A stretch of DNA of 64,000 nucleotides from the NCBI GenBank assembly GCA_965261195.1, contig OZ253455.1, positions 124,001 through 188,000 of the forward strand, in the 5' to 3' direction. Source of the stretch: Bin87 sp965261195. Its GTDB lineage: Bacteria; Chloroflexota; Dehalococcoidia; Lucifugimonadales; UBA3495. The notes beneath the pieces were generated by a model. That model searched no databases. It worked only from the letters and a program-made list of their open reading frames with translations, and was not told the origin of the DNA. The position numbers were made by a program, and so were the translations under genes. Below are positions 1 to 8,632 of the stretch, piece by piece. Each line of letters begins with the position of its first letter. Position 1 is the first letter of the stretch.

Positions 1-1
1 C

Positions 2-208
2 CCCAATCTGCTCCACAGGCTCAAGAGCCTTCCTACCCAGATTATTTGGGGGCGCGAAGATAACATAGTGCCTATCAGCGCCAGCCAGGTGTATCACGAT
101 TCGATTCCGGGCTCCCGCGTGAGCGTGCTCGAAAATTGCGGTCATCACCCCGAACTGGAAAAAACCGACGAATTCGTGGCTTTGGTCAAGGGATTCCTGT
201 CATCTTAA
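2..208 (+). CDS. Alpha/beta-hydrolase, C-terminal end (partial)
   Basis: Only the last 68 codons are inside the window; the gene begins upstream. The reading frame shows two classic end-of-family motifs: an acidic residue in WGREDNIVP (the Asp of the catalytic triad region, in the context IIWG-RED) and a histidine in CGHHPELE (the catalytic His). The spacing between them is normal for alpha/beta hydrolases of the epoxide hydrolase / haloalkane dehalogenase type. The nucleophile serine lies outside the window, so substrate cannot be guessed. The stop at 206-208 is 72 bp upstream of the next gene, which has its own ribosome binding site. Confidence 0.8.
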   Translation, partial: PNLLHRLKSLPTQIIWGREDNIVPISASQVYHDSIPGSRVSVLENCGHHPELEKTDEFVALVKGFLSS

Positions 209-219
209 ACGCACCTCAG

Positions 220-246
220 TTGGCAATTTCCCTGCTATGGTAGAAT
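220..246 (+). promoter_or_regulatory. Possible sigma-70-type promoter of the first LLM oxidoreductase
   Basis: TTGGCA (220-225) and TAGAAT (241-246) resemble -35 and -10 boxes, 35 bp upstream of the start at 281. The spacer is only 15 bp, short of the usual 17, so this is a weak call from sequence alone. Confidence 0.25.
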
Positions 247-280
247 CCCACCAGTAGCCGGAAGCGGAAGGAGAAGCAAT

Positions 281-1573
281 ATGTTCATTGGATACTTCAC
301 CGAACGGCCGTACCAGGATCCCAAATCCGGGTATTTCGGGGCCACCGGAAAACCCATCATGGACCTGGACGTCAGCAACGATATCTACGATGCCCAGTTG
401 GGGGCCCACCTCTACAACCGCTATCTCGACGAGAAAATCTACGCCGAGGAGATGGGTTTCGACGGCCTGATGCTCAACGAGCACCACAGTACGCCGTTCT
501 GCATGGGCGGCGCTATGAACGTGGAAGCCTCTATTCTCGCCCGCATTACTCAAAGGGCCAAGATCGTGCTGCTGGGCAACATCATCCCCATTTGGGATGA
601 CCCCCTTTGGCTGGTGGAACAGCTCTCCATGATTGATATGATCTCCCGCGGACGGCTGGTATCCGGATGGGTGCGGGGCACTGGCCGGGAGAGCGTGGCC
701 CACAACGTCGAACCGCATTACAACTGGGAGCGGTTCAAGGAGGCCCACGAACTGATTGTTAAGGCCTGGACGACGCCGGGCCCCTTCCGCTGGGAAGGCA
801 AGCACTACCAGTTCCGCCACGTCAATCCCTGGGTGAAGCCATACCAGAAGCCGCATCCCCCGATTTGGCTGCCGGGCGTGGTTAGTCGCGATTCCCTGAT
901 GTGGGCGGCCGAGCAGCGCATCCCCTACATCATGCTGGCAACCGAGATGGAGCCCACCAAACAGGCTTTCCAGCTTTACCACGACACCGCGGCCGAGTTG
1001 GGTTATGAGTCCGGCCCGCAGAACATTGGTTACCTCTGGAAAGTCCACGTGGACGAGACGGAGGAGCTGGCCGAGGCCACCGCCCGGAAGTACGTGCAGG
1101 GCCCCAGCAACCCCTTCCTGGCCGGCAACGAAGGCACCACCAATCAGGCCCTGCTGAAACTCCCTGGCCTCACCTCCCGCCGCCGCGTCCTGCCTACGCA
1201 ATCCGTGGCTACCGCGGCTCGCGGCGGCAGCGCCGGCCCGGGCGGGGTTCTGTCGCGCCCTTACGAGCAGCAGATCGAGGACTACACCATCATCTCCGGT
1301 ACGCCGGACAGCGTGATACCCAAGATTCGCCACGTGCTGGAAACCATCCGCCCCGGCAGCATTTTCTTCTGGGACGGCGACGGCGCGATGACTCACGACG
1401 ACGCCATGCGCAGTCTGCGGCTGATGGGACAGGAAGTGCTGCCCGCGGTTCGCGAAATTGCGGATGAGCTGGAATTACCCGGGCCCTTCGAGGTCGATCC
1501 CGCCACCGGGAACCCCTACGTGGCCGACCCGCCAGTAATGGTTCCGACCGGAGATGGTTACACGAACTCGTAA
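281..1573 (+). CDS. LLM-class flavin-dependent oxidoreductase (luciferase-like monooxygenase)
   Basis: A 430-residue bacterial-luciferase-like protein. The N-terminus (MFIGYFTERPYQDP) and the block GFDGLMLNEHHSTPF (around residues 57-71) are the TIM-barrel beta-strand region seen in F420- or FMN-dependent monooxygenases. VSGWVRGTGRE and the later PIWLPGVVSRDS also match the family. Such enzymes oxidise small organic substrates with a reduced flavin supplied by a separate reductase; the substrate cannot be read from sequence. The start is set by AAGGAGAAG about 5 bp upstream of the ATG. It is longer than the usual 330-360 residues because of an insertion near residues 270-330. It faces a convergent Rieske gene, with a hairpin between them. 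Confidence 0.9.
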   Translation: MFIGYFTERPYQDPKSGYFGATGKPIMDLDVSNDIYDAQLGAHLYNRYLDEKIYAEEMGFDGLMLNEHHSTPFCMGGAMNVEASILARITQRAKIVLLGNIIPIWDDPLWLVEQLSMIDMISRGRLVSGWVRGTGRESVAHNVEPHYNWERFKEAHELIVKAWTTPGPFRWEGKHYQFRHVNPWVKPYQKPHPPIWLPGVVSRDSLMWAAEQRIPYIMLATEMEPTKQAFQLYHDTAAELGYESGPQNIGYLWKVHVDETEELAEATARKYVQGPSNPFLAGNEGTTNQALLKLPGLTSRRRVLPTQSVATAARGGSAGPGGVLSRPYEQQIEDYTIISGTPDSVIPKIRHVLETIRPGSIFFWDGDGAMTHDDAMRSLRLMGQEVLPAVREIADELELPGPFEVDPATGNPYVADPPVMVPTGDGYTNS

Positions 1574-1602
1574 ACGCGTTCCCCTTCGGCAATTTTGCTT
1601 GA

Positions 1603-1624
1603 CCTCTCCCTGAATCGGGAGAGG
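1603..1624. terminator. Hairpin between convergent genes
   Basis: Perfect 8-bp stem CCTCTCCC / GGGAGAGG with a 6-base loop, between the stops of the LLM gene (1573) and the Rieske gene (1648). No T-run follows on either side, so it is a stem-loop stop candidate rather than a textbook intrinsic terminator. Confidence 0.45.
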
Positions 1625-1647
1625 CCATTGGCTTGTCGGGAAACAGC

Positions 1648-3396
1648 CTATTGGTCGCGAAATACCTCTTCACCACGATGGAGCCGCCGGGCAATCTGGT
1701 AGGTCTGGCCGACCGCGCGGGGTGTCGGCGCATGGGCGGCCAAGAACCGAGCCATCCCAATCAGAACGTGGCGGCCCGATTCGGTACCCCGCCGTAGCCG
1801 GTACTGCTTGAATCCGGCATCGACAATCTGGAACGAATGAAACCCGGCATCCTCCATCAGCATCCCCCGGCCCAGAGTTGCCAGGAGCGCGTCCGGCTCT
1901 CCGGAACCGGTGATGTATTGGGATACCAGGAGCGACACCTCCTCAACCTGTTGCCGAACGTCCATGTGTTCCAGCAACTGCCGCAGAATCCCCTCGTCAT
2001 CCACCGTATCGTTGCCCGTATCCGGAATACGCTGCGGGGGCATATTGAGAAATCGGTCCAGGTAGATACTCATCGCCACGTCAAACACGCCCCGCATCAA
2101 TTCCAGTGAGGGGGCGCGCTGCAACGCCTGGTGCAGCGCGTTGGCCGCCGTCAAAGTGTTGTGGACGGTGTCCCAATCGTTGAATTCGTTTGACGTGTGA
2201 AAGTGAGCCATTCTCAAAAATGCGGCGTATGCCAAAGCTGAGCCCAGGTCGCCCCCAGTCGCTCCACACTTTATGGCGTCTTTGATGGCGTCGATAATGT
2301 CAGCCGGCGATTCGCTCAGCAGTTCCGCAGCGAGCGCGTCGGGGCCTTGCCATGCCGCACCGTTGCCGAGACCTTGTTCGTACAGTCCGGGCAGTTCTGC
2401 TCTGGCTTGCCAGACCATCGAAGCCAAGTCAATTGGTTGACGCCACGAGCTCAATTCCTGGCTACGCCGGGCGTGCGCCATGCCGTGAACCAGGCTGGTC
2501 AGCGCCTGACTGGCATACTCCCAGCCGATGTGGTCCAAAAGCTCGAATGCCTTGTTAGCAAAGTCCACCACGTGACCGGCGTCCAGGTAGATGTGGTCTG
2601 TGGCGGCGGCGAAAATCAGATCCGCGACTTGGCGGGGGGTAAAATCCAACCGGATCGCAGTCTGCAAACAACGCTCGGCAGCATCCTCGTCGCGGACATC
2701 GATAAAGCCGCGAAACCATTGTTTGAATACATCGGGGCGCGTTTCCCCGGTCGGTAGCGGCTCCACAACAAAGCGGGGAGGTTTGCCAGCACACTCTCTG
2801 GCTACCTGGAGCAGACCCTGGTACATCGCCACCGGCCGGTCGTTCTCCGCCAGGTGAGGCAGAATATTGGCCGTCGCAGTCAGAATAGTCAGGGCAGGAC
2901 CCCACCCGACCGAGGTGTAACTGGTCCCGAATTTGGCGCCAACACGCAGCGGTTCGATGTAGTCGGCGCCTGCGGCGTGCAGTGCCAGAACGGACTTGGC
3001 GACTACGAGTCGGATATTGTGCTCCAACCCATCCTGCAACCGGCTGGACCAATGTGTAACTTCGTCGCGCTCAACGGGTCGTGGGTCCACCCAAACTTCG
3101 TCTCCGACTACGCTCACGGTGAAGCTGCGAACGTCATCGGCGAACGGGTTGAACGTTCCGCCGCTGGAAAGATCAAACCGGGCATGGTGCCAGTGGCACG
3201 TGAGGATGCCGTCCTTGACGCTGCCCCGATCCAGGGGGAAGCCCATGTGGGGACAGCGATTGTCCACCGCGTAAAATCGCCCATCGTGGTGAATCACTGC
3301 GATAGTGTGTCCACCTCCGGTTACCACCCGGCATCCACCCGCCTTGAGCTCCTCCACCGTCCCGGCCCTTATTTGTCCTTCAATCTGCGTGGCCAT
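1648..3396 (-). CDS. Rieske [2Fe-2S] domain protein with a long C-terminal helical region
   Basis: A 582-residue protein. Residues 1-110 form a Rieske ferredoxin-like domain with the cluster ligands C48-x-H50 (CPHMGFPL) and C67-x2-H70 (CHWH). The remaining ~470 residues are mainly helical, without a recognised catalytic motif, and contain several His-rich stretches (for example HGMAHA, FHTSNEFND). A Rieske domain fused to such a region differs from ring-hydroxylating oxygenase alpha subunits, where the C-terminal domain has a 2-His-1-Asp iron site that I cannot find here. The start is supported by AGGAGG 9 bp upstream. Flanked by LLM oxidoreductases, it may deliver electrons in the same oxidative pathway, but that is inference. 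Confidence 0.85.
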   Translation of the reverse strand: MATQIEGQIRAGTVEELKAGGCRVVTGGGHTIAVIHHDGRFYAVDNRCPHMGFPLDRGSVKDGILTCHWHHARFDLSSGGTFNPFADDVRSFTVSVVGDEVWVDPRPVERDEVTHWSSRLQDGLEHNIRLVVAKSVLALHAAGADYIEPLRVGAKFGTSYTSVGWGPALTILTATANILPHLAENDRPVAMYQGLLQVARECAGKPPRFVVEPLPTGETRPDVFKQWFRGFIDVRDEDAAERCLQTAIRLDFTPRQVADLIFAAATDHIYLDAGHVVDFANKAFELLDHIGWEYASQALTSLVHGMAHARRSQELSSWRQPIDLASMVWQARAELPGLYEQGLGNGAAWQGPDALAAELLSESPADIIDAIKDAIKCGATGGDLGSALAYAAFLRMAHFHTSNEFNDWDTVHNTLTAANALHQALQRAPSLELMRGVFDVAMSIYLDRFLNMPPQRIPDTGNDTVDDEGILRQLLEHMDVRQQVEEVSLLVSQYITGSGEPDALLATLGRGMLMEDAGFHSFQIVDAGFKQYRLRRGTESGRHVLIGMARFLAAHAPTPRAVGQTYQIARRLHRGEEVFRDQ

Positions 3397-3511
3397 TATG
3401 ACTGCCTCCTGCTCCGACGAAAGTCCACCGGTGGACTCGAACAGACCCGAGCCTCGCGTCCCCGTTATAGGGCTGACCGGGGTAGGTATTGGATGTTTTG
3501 CAGGGGTTTTT

Positions 3512-3550
3512 CACCCTCACCCTAACCCGCTCCCATCAAGGGAGCGGGGA
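3512..3550. repeat. Dispersed REP-like hairpin (CCCTCACCC type)
   Basis: A CACCCTCACCCTAACCC lead-in followed by a perfect stem CCCGCTCCC / GGGAGCGGG (3526-3534 and 3540-3548, 5-base loop). The same design recurs at about 58771-58813 (CCCTCACCCC lead-in with CCCTCTCCC / GGGAGAGGG). Repeats of this kind are scattered between genes in several Chloroflexota and other genomes. It lies between the start regions of the Rieske gene and the stop of the second LLM gene. Confidence 0.6.
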
Positions 3551-3661
3551 CATTGTAGAAGTGCCCTACCCTTGTCAGCCTTTATGGGGAGGCTGAAACC
3601 CAGCATTGCGGTCAAATTGTTTGGCACGACGCGGGGTTGGGTTCTTTGATTGAGGCAGCCA

Positions 3662-4690
3662 TCACTTGAACCTCGGGACCACATTCTCAGTCAGCAATCG
3701 CACGGAGGCCATTACCCGATCGTTGGGTAGCTGGCCGCCGTAGTTCGTCTCCAGCACCACGCCGGAAATGTCTAATTCGTCCCGATACTCTTCCAGCCGT
3801 TCCGTGATTTCCGCCGGGGTGCCGAACATTACTCTCTGCCGCAAAATCTCTTCGTAGGGGATGTTTGCCATCCGCCGCAGCCGTTCCACTCCTTCCTCGC
3901 TGGCCGCCGTTTTGATGAGCTCGGTAGCCGCATACTGGATGGCATGGATGGCGCTGTCTTTTGGATCCGCTTGCGCTTTGGCGGTGGTCTCGGCCACGTA
4001 TACGGGGATGCGCAGTGTCACCTCGCCAGGCCCCTCGAATCCGGCCTCCTGCCGTGCCGCCCGGTAGAGCTTGAGCCGTTCTTTCAGGACGGGAATCCCC
4101 GTTGTTGCGCTGATGAAGATGGGATGGCCCAGCTTGCCCACGATCGGGAAGGTGTCTTCCGAGGCTACGGCGATGCGTGTCGGCGGGTAAGGTTGCTGGA
4201 AGGGCTGAGGGACCACCTGCACATCGTCGTAGGAGTAGAAGTCGCCCTGGTGAGAGAAACTGCCCCCTTGCCACGCCTGCATAATTACTTGGAGGGCTTC
4301 GAAGAATCGGCCGCGGCTTTCGGAATAAGGAATGTTGTAGCCCTGGTAGTACTTGGTGAGGCCGCTGCGTCCAATGCCGAAATCGAAGCGCCCCTTGCTA
4401 ATGTGGTCCACAGTGGCCGCCTCCTCCGCCACTCTCAGTGGATTGGTCAGAGGCAATACCTGCACGGCCAGTCCCACGCGGAGGGTGGAGGTGCGCGCGG
4501 CAATAGCGCTGGCTATGATCAGGGGTGAGGCCAGCACCGACCGGTCGGGAGTGAAATGGTGCTCGGCCAGCCAAACCGAGTCCATACCCATTTGCTCGGC
4601 CTCCGCCACCTGACTGAACGATTCCTCGAAGGCTTCGGCCTGGCTCATGTCGGCGCGAACGTGAAAGTCGGTGAACATACCGAAGTTCAT
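3662..4690 (-). CDS. LLM-class flavin-dependent oxidoreductase
   Basis: A 342-residue luciferase-like monooxygenase. MNFGMFTDFH starts the first beta strand; MGMDSVWLAEHHF and LRVGLAVQVLPLTNPLRVAEE are family blocks, and RFDFGIGRSG is the usual glycine-rich stretch. The open frame extends further upstream to 4930, but the chosen ATG at 4690 has AAGGAG about 8 bp upstream and begins exactly at the conserved N-terminus; the extra 80 residues are proline-rich and unlike the family. It is a different subgroup from the gene at 281 and probably has a different substrate. Cofactor (FMN or F420) is not decided by sequence. Confidence 0.9.
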   Translation of the reverse strand: MNFGMFTDFHVRADMSQAEAFEESFSQVAEAEQMGMDSVWLAEHHFTPDRSVLASPLIIASAIAARTSTLRVGLAVQVLPLTNPLRVAEEAATVDHISKGRFDFGIGRSGLTKYYQGYNIPYSESRGRFFEALQVIMQAWQGGSFSHQGDFYSYDDVQVVPQPFQQPYPPTRIAVASEDTFPIVGKLGHPIFISATTGIPVLKERLKLYRAARQEAGFEGPGEVTLRIPVYVAETTAKAQADPKDSAIHAIQYAATELIKTAASEEGVERLRRMANIPYEEILRQRVMFGTPAEITERLEEYRDELDISGVVLETNYGGQLPNDRVMASVRLLTENVVPRFK

Positions 4691-4868
4691 AACCTGCTCC
4701 TTGGTGAGAATGGGACCTTTTCGGCGACGATTATGGGTTGGGTATGGGGGCGGTGGGTCGAGGATACACCGGGGTTTCAGGCGAATCAACCAACGGCGCT
4801 CCCAGGGCAACCGCATTCTCCCACAAAGGAGGGCAGGGGCTGCTAACATAGGGGGGTTCCTGAATACG

Positions 4869-6095
4869 ATGGGATGGATGGTGGTGATGAGCAGTAGTGC
4901 GGGTGGCCGCTGGGGCGAACATTTCGGCAATTTGGAGGATCCCAGAAGGGACCAGGGCCAGCGGCATCAACTCCTGGACATCATTGCCATGACCATCTGC
5001 GCAGTTACCGGAGGCGCCGCAGGTTGGAGCGATGTTGAATTGTTCGTCAAATGCCAGTACGAATGGTTCCAGAGATTTCTGGACTGGCCCAACGGGGTAC
5101 CCTGTCCCGACACCTTTGCGCGGGTGTTCGCCCGCATTGACCCGGAACGATTCCGCGACTGCTTCATGGCATGGGTGCGCAGCGTCAACCGTTTGACCCG
5201 AGGCCCAGTGATTGCGCTGGATGGGAAGACCCTGCGGCGCTCTCACGACCGCAACTCGGGGAAGGCGGCCATCCACCTGGTCAGTGCCTGGGCTTCGGAA
5301 AACTCCCTGGCGCTGGGTCAAACCAGGGTGGACGCGAAATCCAATGAAATCACCGCCATACCGGAGTTGCTCAACCTGTTGGACCTATCCGGTTGCATCG
5401 TCACCATTGACGCCATGGGCTGCCAGGACGCCATGGGCTGCCAGGACGCCATGGGCTGCCAGGACGCCATGGGCTGCCAGGACGCCATGGGCTGCCAGCA
5501 GAAGATCGCCCGGCAGATTGTGAACCGGGAAGCCGACTATATTCTGGCGGTCAAGGAAAACCGGGGAAGGCGGCTCGCGGATGTGAAAGACCTGTTTTGC
5601 TGTGGGCCGAGCGCTGGCTTTGAGGATCTGCAACATGATTTCTGCCAGACCATCGACAAGGGCCACGGACGAATTGAGCTACGCCGTTGTTGGACGATTG
5701 ACGACCCGGAGCAATTGTCCTACGTCGAGTTCGGCAAAGAATGGCCCGGGCTAAGCAGCATCGGGATGGTGCCGGCGGAGCGGCGGGAGGGAGACCGGGT
5801 GTCGGTGGAATCCCGGTACTACATCGCTAGCTTGGAGTCGGATGCCAGCAGACTGCTCCAGGCAACCCGCAGTCATTGGGGCATCGAGAATTCCGTGCAT
5901 TGGGTGTTGGACGGGTCCTGCCGAGAGGACGAAAGCAGAGTGAGGACCGGAAACGCTCCGGAAAACCTGGCGATAATCCGGCACATATCCCTTAACCTCC
6001 TGCGGCAAGACCGGACCTCCAAAATCTCCATCAGGGCCAAGCGCAAACTGGCCGGCTGGGACAATGACTACCTGCTCTCCATCCTCTCCAATTAG
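4869..6095 (+). CDS. ISAs1-family transposase with an expanded repeat at the second catalytic Asp
   Basis: About 408 residues. The first catalytic Asp is in ALDGKTLRRS, the second in TIDAMGCQ, and the Glu is in HWGIENSVHWVL, as in ISAs1-family DDE transposases. Compared with the second copy in this window (28312-29448) it has four extra copies of DAMGCQ immediately after the second Asp, encoded by five tandem 18-bp units (5409-5498). This keeps the frame but adds 24 residues next to the active site and probably inactivates the enzyme. Start chosen at MGWMVVMSSS; a start at 4887 (MSSSAGG), matching the second copy's N-terminus, is equally possible. No good ribosome binding site is visible. Confidence 0.85.
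   Translation: MGWMVVMSSSAGGRWGEHFGNLEDPRRDQGQRHQLLDIIAMTICAVTGGAAGWSDVELFVKCQYEWFQRFLDWPNGVPCPDTFARVFARIDPERFRDCFMAWVRSVNRLTRGPVIALDGKTLRRSHDRNSGKAAIHLVSAWASENSLALGQTRVDAKSNEITAIPELLNLLDLSGCIVTIDAMGCQDAMGCQDAMGCQDAMGCQDAMGCQQKIARQIVNREADYILAVKENRGRRLADVKDLFCCGPSAGFEDLQHDFCQTIDKGHGRIELRRCWTIDDPEQLSYVEFGKEWPGLSSIGMVPAERREGDRVSVESRYYIASLESDASRLLQATRSHWGIENSVHWVLDGSCREDESRVRTGNAPENLAIIRHISLNLLRQDRTSKISIRAKRKLAGWDNDYLLSILSN
5409..5498 (+). repeat. Five tandem copies of an 18-bp unit inside a transposase
   Basis: The unit gacgccatgggctgccag is repeated five times without a mismatch, encoding DAMGCQ five times. The related transposase at 28312 has one copy. Perfect identity points to a recent slippage expansion. 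Confidence 0.97.
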
Positions 6096-6120
6096 AATGC
6101 GGTTGCCCTGCCCCTCACCC

Positions 6121-6282
6121 TAGGGCAACCGCATTCTAATTTGGAGCCAGAAACTGGCAGAGATATTTTGCGAGAATCGGCTCCGGCTTGAGCGATTTGG
6201 ACAAAGTCCAAGGGAGAGTTGCGGCGGTTGTCCAGTGATAAAGGGGCAAACGCAACCTCGATTTTAGAATGCGGTTGCCCTG
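6121..6282. mobile_element. 162-bp MITE with ISAs1-type ends
   Basis: Non-coding element whose ends match the neighbouring IS: AGGGCAACCGCATTCTAA on the left (from 6122) and TTAGAATGCGGTTGCCCTG ending at 6282. Its right flank GGCGCTCC (6283-6290) equals the sequence left of the IS at 4795-4802. The inside shows no transposase similarity, as expected for a non-autonomous relative moved by the ISAs1-type enzyme. Confidence 0.75.
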
Positions 6283-6301
6283 GGCGCTCCCCCCTCGCGG
6301 A

Positions 6302-6329
6302 TGACAAGTGACGGAGCGAGCCATATAAT
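6302..6329 (+). promoter_or_regulatory. Candidate promoter of the VOC gene
   Basis: A perfect -10 box TATAAT (6324-6329) with TGACAA (6302-6307) at a 16-bp spacing, 51 bp before the start at 6380. It lies just outside the right target duplication of the upstream mobile elements, so the insertion has not separated the gene from it. Confidence 0.45.
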
Positions 6330-6379
6330 GCCGATAAAACACCATCGCAAGAGAGACGCAACACTTGAGGAGGCCGCGC

Positions 6380-6817
6380 ATGGCAACCGAAACCAAGTTC
6401 GAGATGCTGACCAAACCCTTGGTAAAGATCACTGAAATGGACCACATCGTTCTGCGTACCAACGATGTGGAGGGTTCGCTGCGCTTCTATACTGAGGTGC
6501 TGGGACTACAGGCCGAGCGAGTGGAGGAATGGAGGGCTGGAGATGTGCGCTTCCCGTCGGCGCGAATAAACGCCGATACCATCATCGACTTTTTCGCCTC
6601 TGAAAACATCCCGGCGAGCCGGGACGATGCTCGGAATCAGGACCACTTCTGCATGGTTATCGACTACACCGATATGGAAGAGCTGAAGGCTCACTTCGAA
6701 GACCTGGGCGTTGAGATTCAGGCCGGGCCGGGCAAGCGTTGGGGTTCTCATGGCGACGGCATTTCCCTGTACATCTACGATCCGGACAACAACGTCGTAG
6801 AGCTGCGGCACTACTAA
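6380..6817 (+). CDS. VOC-family metalloprotein (glyoxalase/bleomycin-resistance/dioxygenase fold)
   Basis: A 145-residue protein with one full vicinal-oxygen-chelate module pair. MDHIVLRTNDVEGSLRFY opens the first beta-alpha-beta unit (His is a likely metal ligand). The second half, DHFCMVIDYTDMEELKAHF followed by ISLYIYDPDNNVVELRHY, carries the other ligand positions (His and the terminal Glu of VVELR). The frame is open from a TTG at 6365, but GAGGAGG at 6367-6373 sits 6 bp before the ATG at 6380 and decides the start. Members include glyoxalase I, extradiol dioxygenases and fosfomycin-resistance proteins; which reaction applies is not clear. It stands alone downstream of the mobile elements. 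Confidence 0.85.
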   Translation: MATETKFEMLTKPLVKITEMDHIVLRTNDVEGSLRFYTEVLGLQAERVEEWRAGDVRFPSARINADTIIDFFASENIPASRDDARNQDHFCMVIDYTDMEELKAHFEDLGVEIQAGPGKRWGSHGDGISLYIYDPDNNVVELRHY

Positions 6818-6847
6818 TGGTATTTGTCAACACACGCTAGTACCGTG

Positions 6848-7428
6848 TCAATCTGGTTTTGTAGGGTAGATATGCTGGAGCTTACGGCGAGCATCTTGGG
6901 TGGTAAACCGCCAGTCTATGGCTGATTTTGCTGCGTTGCGCTCGCGTTCAAGCGCCGCAACCTCTCGCCGCAGCTCCGCCTCATCGCTGATACGGCGGTT
7001 CAGACACCCTCTGCTGAAGACGCTCAACTCGATCTCAGCCATGTTCAGCCAGCTGCCATGCGTGGGAGTGTAATGAAACTCGAGGCGTTGCGCGATGCGC
7101 CGAGCTTCGCACGGCTCAAATGCTTCGTAGAGCGAGCCGAGCTTGTGAGTGTTGAGGTTGTCCAGTACCAGCCTGACCACCTCGGCATCAGGGTAGGCCT
7201 CGTCCACCAGCCACCGCAGCTGGTGCGCGAAGCCCACGGCAGTGCGGCGCTCGGTCACCGCCACATGTCTCCATCCACCCTTCGGCTCGCAGATCATGAA
7301 CAGGTTCCGGGTCCCGTTTCGCTGGTACTCGGTGTCATAGCGTGCCACCCGTCCGGGGGCAGCCGCCAGGGGCGGACGCACCTCCCCAGTCAATTGCCTG
7401 GAGGTCTCGTCGAAACACACTACCGGAC
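6848..7428 (-). pseudogene. IS630-family transposase, 5'-truncated
   Basis: About 190 residues of the C-terminal DDE domain: CFDET holds the first Asp, LVLDNLNTH the second Asp, and GSWLNMAEIELS the Glu, in the normal order and spacing of IS630 transposases. The N-terminal helix-turn-helix half (about 150 residues) is missing. The frame is cut exactly where an IS66-type end (GTAACTGTTCAG) begins at 7429, so an IS66-family insertion or rearrangement removed the front of the gene. No N-terminal half is found on the far side of the mosaic. Confidence 0.85.
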
Positions 7429-8632
7429 GTAACTGTTCAGGGTTGAGGGGAAGTGAGCAGTTGTCGGCAGGCGGTGAGGGGGTTCAAGCCCTGGGCCCGC
7501 CAGGTGCCGAAGATTGAGGCCAGCGTCATCTTGGTTGCAGTGCCCTGGTTTGAGCGCGTGCCACCACTGATCTTCCGGCTGACCACTACCGGGCGCAGGC
7601 TGCGCTCGGCGGCGTTATTGTCCGGCGGCGCTGCCGGTTCAGCCACGAAGACGAAGAACTCTTTGACGTGGCGTTCAATGCGTCGGCATAGCTTGGCCTG
7701 GGTTGCCGATGGGTCATCCAGGTAGGGTCGGCAGAGGGCCATCAGGCGGCGTTCTAGGGCCAGTTGGGCGGTGCGCCGCTGCTGCCCCGACGGGTGGGTG
7801 AAGGTTTTGGCTGGCACGTAGAGACGGTGGACGGCGTCGGCCCACTGTGCCAGTGGCGCGTCATCAGGGTAGAGAGTGCGCCGGTCGTGGGTAACTGTTC
7901 ACGTTTGAGGGGACGGAATGGGTTTGCAGAGAAAATTCGTGCTTGGCTGCCCCTCAGCAAGAGGCCGGATAGCCTGTAGGTCCCCTCAAGTCTGAACAGT
8001 TACGGTCGTGGATGTCCCGCAGCAGATGAGCCCAGCAGCGTTGCTTGGGACCGTCGTAGTGGTGGTAGGCGGCGTAGAAGTCGCTGACCAGCACGCCGGA
8101 GAACTCCTCGCCCAGGACTTCATCCACCACCACCTTGCCCCGACCCCGTCGCAGGAAGTACCGCTCGGCGGGAGTGCTGAAGGTCCACACGTAGCCGTTG
8201 TTGCCATTCTCCCGCCAACCCGTTTCGTCGGCATGGACCACCGGACTGCCGCGGATGCGTTCCAGAATACCCGTCAGTTCAGCCTGGGCCTGCTGAGCCA
8301 CCCGTTGCGTGGCGTCCGCGATGGCTCCCGCACTAAGGTGCAAACCATGCACGGCGCCCAGGTACCACTGGATGGTGCGGAAGGGCAGCCGGGCCTCTTC
8401 CCTAAGCGCGGCAATCAGACTCATTACGTTGATCCCCAGACGCTGCCGCCCCAGCACTACGCCGTCCAGTTGCGCCGGTGGTACACAGCGGCGTCGGCAG
8501 CCCGGGCAGGTGCGGGCGATGTAAGCGTGCTCGGTGACCTGCACTGGAACCTGGGGCAAGTCAATGACTTCCCGAGTGCGCTGGGTCCAGCCGCCGGCCA
8601 GCTGGGTTCCGCAGTCGGGGCACTGTTCCAAC
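7429..8632 (-). pseudogene. IS66-family transposase (single-ORF ISBst12 type), N-terminally truncated and split by a MITE
   Basis: Remnant of an IS66 element whose right end, GTAACTGTTCAGGG, is at 7429. The transposase fragment runs from EQCPDCGTQLAGG (zinc-binding part, with CPGCRRRC) through VVHADETGWRENG (first catalytic Asp) and VSDFYAAYHHYDG (second) to PPDNNAAERSLRP (Glu). It is interrupted by a 113-bp MITE at 7891-8003; removal of that MITE and one target copy rejoins the frame between CWAHLLRDIHD and the following RRTL. The N-terminal coiled-coil region is lost: at 8621-8632 the sequence switches to an IS701 transposase through a shared 12-bp stretch. The intact relative is at 35164-36518. 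Confidence 0.85.
7891..8003. mobile_element. 113-bp MITE with IS66-type ends, copy 1
   Basis: Begins GTAACTGTTCACG and ends with the complement of GTAACTGTTCAGAC. Flanked by a perfect 8-bp duplication GGTCGTGG (7883-7890 and 8004-8011). Inserted in the IS66 transposase remnant. Exactly the same length as copies at 31293 and 50086. Confidence 0.93.

Larger units (their letters stand above)
4803..6110 (+). mobile_element. ISAs1-family insertion sequence (copy 1)
   Basis: A 1308-bp element bounded by 17-bp perfect inverted repeats: CAGGGCAACCGCATTCT at 4803-4819 and its complement at 6094-6110. It carries a single DDE transposase. The 8 bp left of it, GGCGCTCC (4795-4802), are not repeated at 6111 but at 6283-6290, after a second small element with the same ends (6121-6282). 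The pair is therefore bracketed by one target duplication. Confidence 0.9.

Noticed and set aside
200..1396. A 398-codon open frame opposite the first LLM gene
   Set aside because: It is the antisense of a clear luciferase-like gene with its own ribosome binding site. GC-rich DNA gives long antisense frames, and its composition is His/Gly/Val-rich without motifs.
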